From NCBI RefSeq assembly GCF_035762065.1, contig NZ_DASTPW010000028.1, positions 1-64,000 of the forward strand: DNA of 64,000 nt, written 5' to 3'. Positions 63,416 to 64,000 of this stretch are shown here, one piece after another. Position numbers and translations under genes: made by a program. The notes beneath the pieces are model-generated. The model searched no databases. It was not told the DNA's origin and worked only from the letters and a program-made list of their open reading frames with translations. How positions within the stretch are numbered: position 1 is the first letter of the stretch; each line of letters begins with the position of its first letter. The DNA comes from Methylibium sp035762065. GTDB taxonomy: Bacteria > Pseudomonadota > Gammaproteobacteria > Burkholderiales > Burkholderiaceae_C.

Positions 63416-64000
63416 TTGCCGAGCGTGCCGAGCGCCTGCGACCAGTCGCGCCACGCCGGCAGCGCCGCATGGTCGGTCATGTCGCACTGCAATGGCGTGA
63501 TGGAGGCATAGCCTTCGGCGACCGCATGGAAGTCACTGCCCTCGCCGGCCTCGCGCGCATCGCCGGCCGCGCCGATCCAGTAGATCGGCTCGCCGCGCGG
63601 ATTCGCCTGTCGGATCACCGGCTCGCTCGGATGGCGGCGGCCGAGCCGCGTCGTCTTCAGCCCGAGCACGCGGTCGAAGGGCCGATCCGGCACGTTCACG
63701 TTCAGCAGCCAGGCGCCCGCCGAGGGCGGACGCTCGATCACTCCGCGCAGCACCTCGGCGGCGACCTGCGCGGCGCTCTCCAGATTGCGCCACCCCTTCT
63801 GCGCCAGCGAGAACGCGATCGCCGGCACGCCGAACAGATAACCCTCCATCGCCGCGGCCACCGTGCCCGAATAGAGCGTGTCGTCGCCCATGTTCGCGCC
63901 GTTGTTGATGCCCGAGACGACGAGGTCCGGCCGGTGGTCCAGCAGGCCGGTGAGCGCCACGTGCACGCAATCCGACGGCGTGCCGTTGACCACCTGGAAG
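63412..64000 (-). CDS. surE: 5'-nucleotidase SurE, N-terminus beyond window
   Basis: The last 196 residues of the survival protein SurE, a metal-dependent nucleoside monophosphate phosphatase. The visible part begins within VVNGTPSDCVHVAL and includes LVVSGINNGANMGDDTLYSGTVAAAMEG (metal-binding Asn and substrate region) and ITPLQCDMTD near the end. The N-terminal metal-binding DD motif lies outside the window, so its presence cannot be checked. Confidence 0.96.
   Translation of the reverse strand, partial: FQVVNGTPSDCVHVALTGLLDHRPDLVVSGINNGANMGDDTLYSGTVAAAMEGYLFGVPAIAFSLAQKGWRNLESAAQVAAEVLRGVIERPPSAGAWLLNVNVPDRPFDRVLGLKTTRLGRRHPSEPVIRQANPRGEPIYWIGAAGDAREAGEGSDFHAVAEGYASITPLQCDMTDHAALPAWRDWSQALGTLGK

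Overview
The window is a GC-rich chromosomal stretch. Gene content and order point to a betaproteobacterium of the order Burkholderiales (Rubrivivax/Piscinibacter-like): tRNA-Leu(UAG)-tig-clpP-clpX-lon, pcm-nlpD-rpoS, rlmE-ftsH-folP-glmM, carA-carB-greA, and pstSCAB-phoU-phoB-phoR. That placement is inferred from gene content and synteny; no rRNA lies in the window. Most of the DNA is core, vertically inherited sequence. I see no insertion sequence, prophage or CRISPR array.

Layout. 1-5.9 kb: a dusC gene cut by the window edge, a small lipoprotein candidate, and a leftward fatty-acid block (etfB-etfA-acyl-CoA dehydrogenase-nitronate monooxygenase-like). 6-10.7 kb: an unusual divergent pair, an SGNH-fold hydrolase and a 1149-residue protein joining a DyP-type haem peroxidase to a cytochrome P450-like domain. 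10.8-13.8 kb: a large class III nucleotide cyclase/ATPase/TPR regulator. 13.8-14.5 kb: a tRNA-Gly(GCC)/tRNA-Cys(GCA)/tRNA-Leu(UAA) cluster in which the tRNA-Leu is split by a 253-nt group I intron. 14.5-20.6 kb: lon, clpX, clpP, trigger factor and tRNA-Leu(UAG), a protein quality-control block. 20.7-25 kb: an RND efflux pump without an outer-membrane channel or regulator gene. 25.1-28.2 kb: hpnC-hpnD-hpnE, which make squalene. 28.2-34.2 kb: an AddAB-type helicase/nuclease pair. 34.3-38.3 kb: trxA, rho, the L31B gene and a membrane glycosyltransferase.

38.3-45.6 kb: the complete phosphate regulon core. A fasciclin-domain lipoprotein gene is divergent from pstS, and both carry convincing PhoB boxes. 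45.7-52.1 kb: glmM, folP, ftsH, rlmE, yhbY, a DUF4149-type membrane protein and greA. 52.2-56.7 kb: carB and carA. 57-59 kb: bacterioferritin, its ferredoxin Bfd, a HbpS/GlcG-like protein and a Bax-inhibitor-1 family membrane protein. 59.2-64 kb: rlmD, rpoS, nlpD, pcm and a surE gene running off the edge.

The two most striking items are the self-splicing-type intron in tRNA-Leu(UAA) and the DyP peroxidase-P450 fusion. The fusion has an unassigned N-terminal module, a degenerate P450 signature and a divergently transcribed SGNH hydrolase. A lipid-oxidation (oxylipin-like) role is a hypothesis only.
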